6,874 nucleotides of DNA from Clostridia bacterium (GTDB lineage Bacteria > Bacillota > Clostridia > UBA1381): positions 1 to 6,874 of the forward strand of contig JAFXBO010000007.1 in the NCBI GenBank assembly GCA_017521775.1, written 5' to 3'. The notes beneath the pieces were generated by a model. It made no database searches and had not been told where the DNA came from. It worked only from the letters and a program-made list of their open reading frames with translations. The translations under genes and the position numbers were made by a program. Positions 5,746 through 6,874 of the stretch are shown here, piece by piece (the stretch's first letter is position 1; each line of letters begins with the position of its first letter).

Positions 5746-6642
5746 ATGTTTAGAGGACCATATGGAGTGTTGTTAACCCCCTTTACAAAAGAGGGAAAGG
5801 TTGACTATAATGCAATGGAGTTTGAATTAGATTTTTTATTAAAATCTGATATACAGGGATTTTTTGCATGTGGTACAACAGGAGAATTTGTAAGCCTTTC
5901 TCCAAAAGAAAATATTGAGCTTATGGCATTTGTAGCAAAGCGCATTGGTGGTAAGAAACAACTTCTTGCCGGTGCATCCGATCCAAATCCTGCAACTTCA
6001 ATAAGCTATCTTAAAGCAGCGAGTGATTTAGGGTATGATGCTGCAATGATTTGTCCGCCTTATTATTTCACAATGAAGCAGGATGATGTTGTCAGATACT
6101 ATAAGTATATGGCAGACCAGAATATTATCGACCTTATTCTATATAAAATCCCGATGTTTACTAATACAATAGAGCTTCCTTCATTTGAAAGACTACTTCA
6201 GGAAAAAAGAATTGTTGGTATGAAGGATTCTTCTGGAAATATGAAGCAGATAGCACACGAGGCAGATATAGTTTTGAGAAAACGTCCTGATTTCTCACTA
6301 TTGACAGGTACAGATGATTGTATCGTTCCAGCACTTCTTGCAGGATGTGTTGGCTCGGTTACCGCATTTTCGGTTATTGTCCCTGAGGTAAATGCAACAA
6401 TCTATAAGCTTTATAATGAGGGACATATAAAGGAAGCGCAGGAATTGAATCGCAAAGCATTAAGACTATTAAGGTTAGCCGATTCTGTTATGTTCCCAAG
6501 TGGATATAAGCTTGTTTATGAGCAGAGAAACTTCCCAATGGGACATTGCCAGGTTGTTGATGAGCAGGCAATAAGAGCCTTAAGATTAGCAATGAGAGCA
6601 GAGCTTGATGAATTATTCAAGGGTATAAAAAAGATAGGTTAA
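5746..6642 (+). CDS. DapA/N-acetylneuraminate lyase family class I aldolase (probably 2-keto-3-deoxy sugar acid)
   Basis: TIM-barrel Schiff-base enzyme, probably cleaving a 2-keto-3-deoxy acid to pyruvate plus an aldehyde or dehydrating it. Seen: GTTGE (43-47, Thr44 and Thr45), PPYYF (104-108, Tyr107), catalytic Tyr133 in LYKIP, Schiff-base Lys160 in GMKDSSG, and GTDD (188-191). The numbering is almost identical to DapA of E. coli, and 298 residues is full length. It is unlikely to be true dihydrodipicolinate synthase: Arg138 of DapA, which binds aspartate semialdehyde, is Phe138 here, and the usual YNVPSRTG stretch is YKIPMFTN. The preceding dehydratase-like gene also argues for a catabolic aldolase. 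AAAGGA at 5731-5736 overlaps the end of the M24 gene, 9 bases before the ATG, and the intergenic gap is 6 bases. Family is certain; substrate is unknown. Confidence 0.9.
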   Translation: MFRGPYGVLLTPFTKEGKVDYNAMEFELDFLLKSDIQGFFACGTTGEFVSLSPKENIELMAFVAKRIGGKKQLLAGASDPNPATSISYLKAASDLGYDAAMICPPYYFTMKQDDVVRYYKYMADQNIIDLILYKIPMFTNTIELPSFERLLQEKRIVGMKDSSGNMKQIAHEADIVLRKRPDFSLLTGTDDCIVPALLAGCVGSVTAFSVIVPEVNATIYKLYNEGHIKEAQELNRKALRLLRLADSVMFPSGYKLVYEQRNFPMGHCQVVDEQAIRALRLAMRAELDELFKGIKKIG

Positions 6643-6658
6643 AGGTGGTAAATATATT

Positions 6659-6874
6659 ATGAAAGCAGCAGTTTGGGATGCAATAAATCATGTTACAGTT
6701 TGTGAAAGACCAAAGCCGGTGGCAGATGAAGGTCACGTGGTTGTAAAGGTAAAGGCTGTGGGTGTTTGTGCAACAGATGTACATATGATTTCAGGCAATA
6801 TTTCTCTTGCCAAGCCTCCACATATACTTGGTCATGAAATTGCCGGTGAAATAGAAGAAATAGGTCCTGGAGTA
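6659..6874 (+). CDS. Zinc-dependent medium-chain alcohol/polyol dehydrogenase, N-terminal part (cut by window edge)
   Basis: The first 72 residues run off the end of the window in frame. GVCATDVHMISG (35-46) carries the catalytic-zinc Cys37 and the Asp40 found in the C-x-T-D motif, and ILGHEIAGEIEEIG (56-69) carries His59 and Glu60. These are the signatures of the GroES-like domain of sorbitol, threonine and related dehydrogenases. The structural-zinc cysteines and NAD-binding domain would follow beyond the edge. AAAGGTGG (6641-6648) overlaps the preceding stop and sits 10 bases before the ATG. The 16-base gap places it in the same operon. It probably oxidises the starting sugar or polyol, or reduces the aldehyde from the aldolase; which one cannot be told. 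Whether the gene is intact downstream is not visible. Confidence 0.88.
   Translation, partial: MKAAVWDAINHVTVCERPKPVADEGHVVVKVKAVGVCATDVHMISGNISLAKPPHILGHEIAGEIEEIGPGV

Noticed and set aside
5746..6642. Naming the gene dapA with a lysine-biosynthesis role
   Set aside because: The substrate-binding Arg138 region is not conserved and the operon context is catabolic.
1..6874. CRISPR arrays, insertion sequences, transposases or phage genes
   Set aside because: No regularly spaced repeats, transposase motifs or terminal inverted repeats were seen anywhere in the window.

Overview
The window looks like chromosome from an AT-rich, low-GC Gram-positive bacterium, most likely an anaerobic Clostridia of the Lachnospiraceae type. 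The grounds are AT-rich codon choice, purine-rich Shine-Dalgarno sites at short spacing, a consensus TTGACA/TATAAT promoter, and the combination of surface-polysaccharide and sugar-acid genes. This placement is inference; the window holds no marker gene that fixes the taxon. All complete genes are on the plus strand.

Left block (1-3548): the end of a cell-surface polysaccharide cluster. rfbA (RmlA) and rfbB (RmlB) make dTDP-4-keto-6-deoxyglucose from glucose-1-phosphate and dTTP. They are followed three bases later by a large polytopic membrane protein with GT-C-like features. The rmlC and rmlD genes needed for dTDP-rhamnose are absent here and may lie upstream of position 1. A strong intrinsic terminator at 3569-3599 closes the block.

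Intergenic region (3549-3970, 422 bases): after the terminator comes a GC-rich patch whose minus strand resembles the D-stem to variable-loop part of initiator tRNA-Met (about 3627-3669). I recognise nothing in roughly 3676-3740 except a weak possible minus-strand -10 box. Next is a consensus sigma-A-type promoter (-35 at 3764-3769, -10 at 3787-3792) whose -35 box lies inside a perfect palindrome, a likely repressor operator. An approximately 170-nt untranslated leader follows, with several complementary segments, including two mutually exclusive pairings next to the ribosome binding site.

Right block (3971-6874): a tightly packed catabolic operon. Its genes are an enolase-superfamily acid-sugar dehydratase-like enzyme, a short M24 'pita-bread' metalloenzyme, a DapA-family class I aldolase/lyase, and the first 72 codons of a zinc-dependent medium-chain alcohol/polyol dehydrogenase. 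Overlaps and gaps are -1, 6 and 16 bases. The plausible scheme is dehydration of a sugar acid to a 2-keto-3-deoxy acid, retro-aldol cleavage, and redox by the dehydrogenase. The M24 protein is the odd member: it keeps all five metal ligands but lacks both histidines that peptidases of this fold use. The operon may therefore act on an uncommon or conjugated sugar acid. The substrate cannot be read from the sequence.
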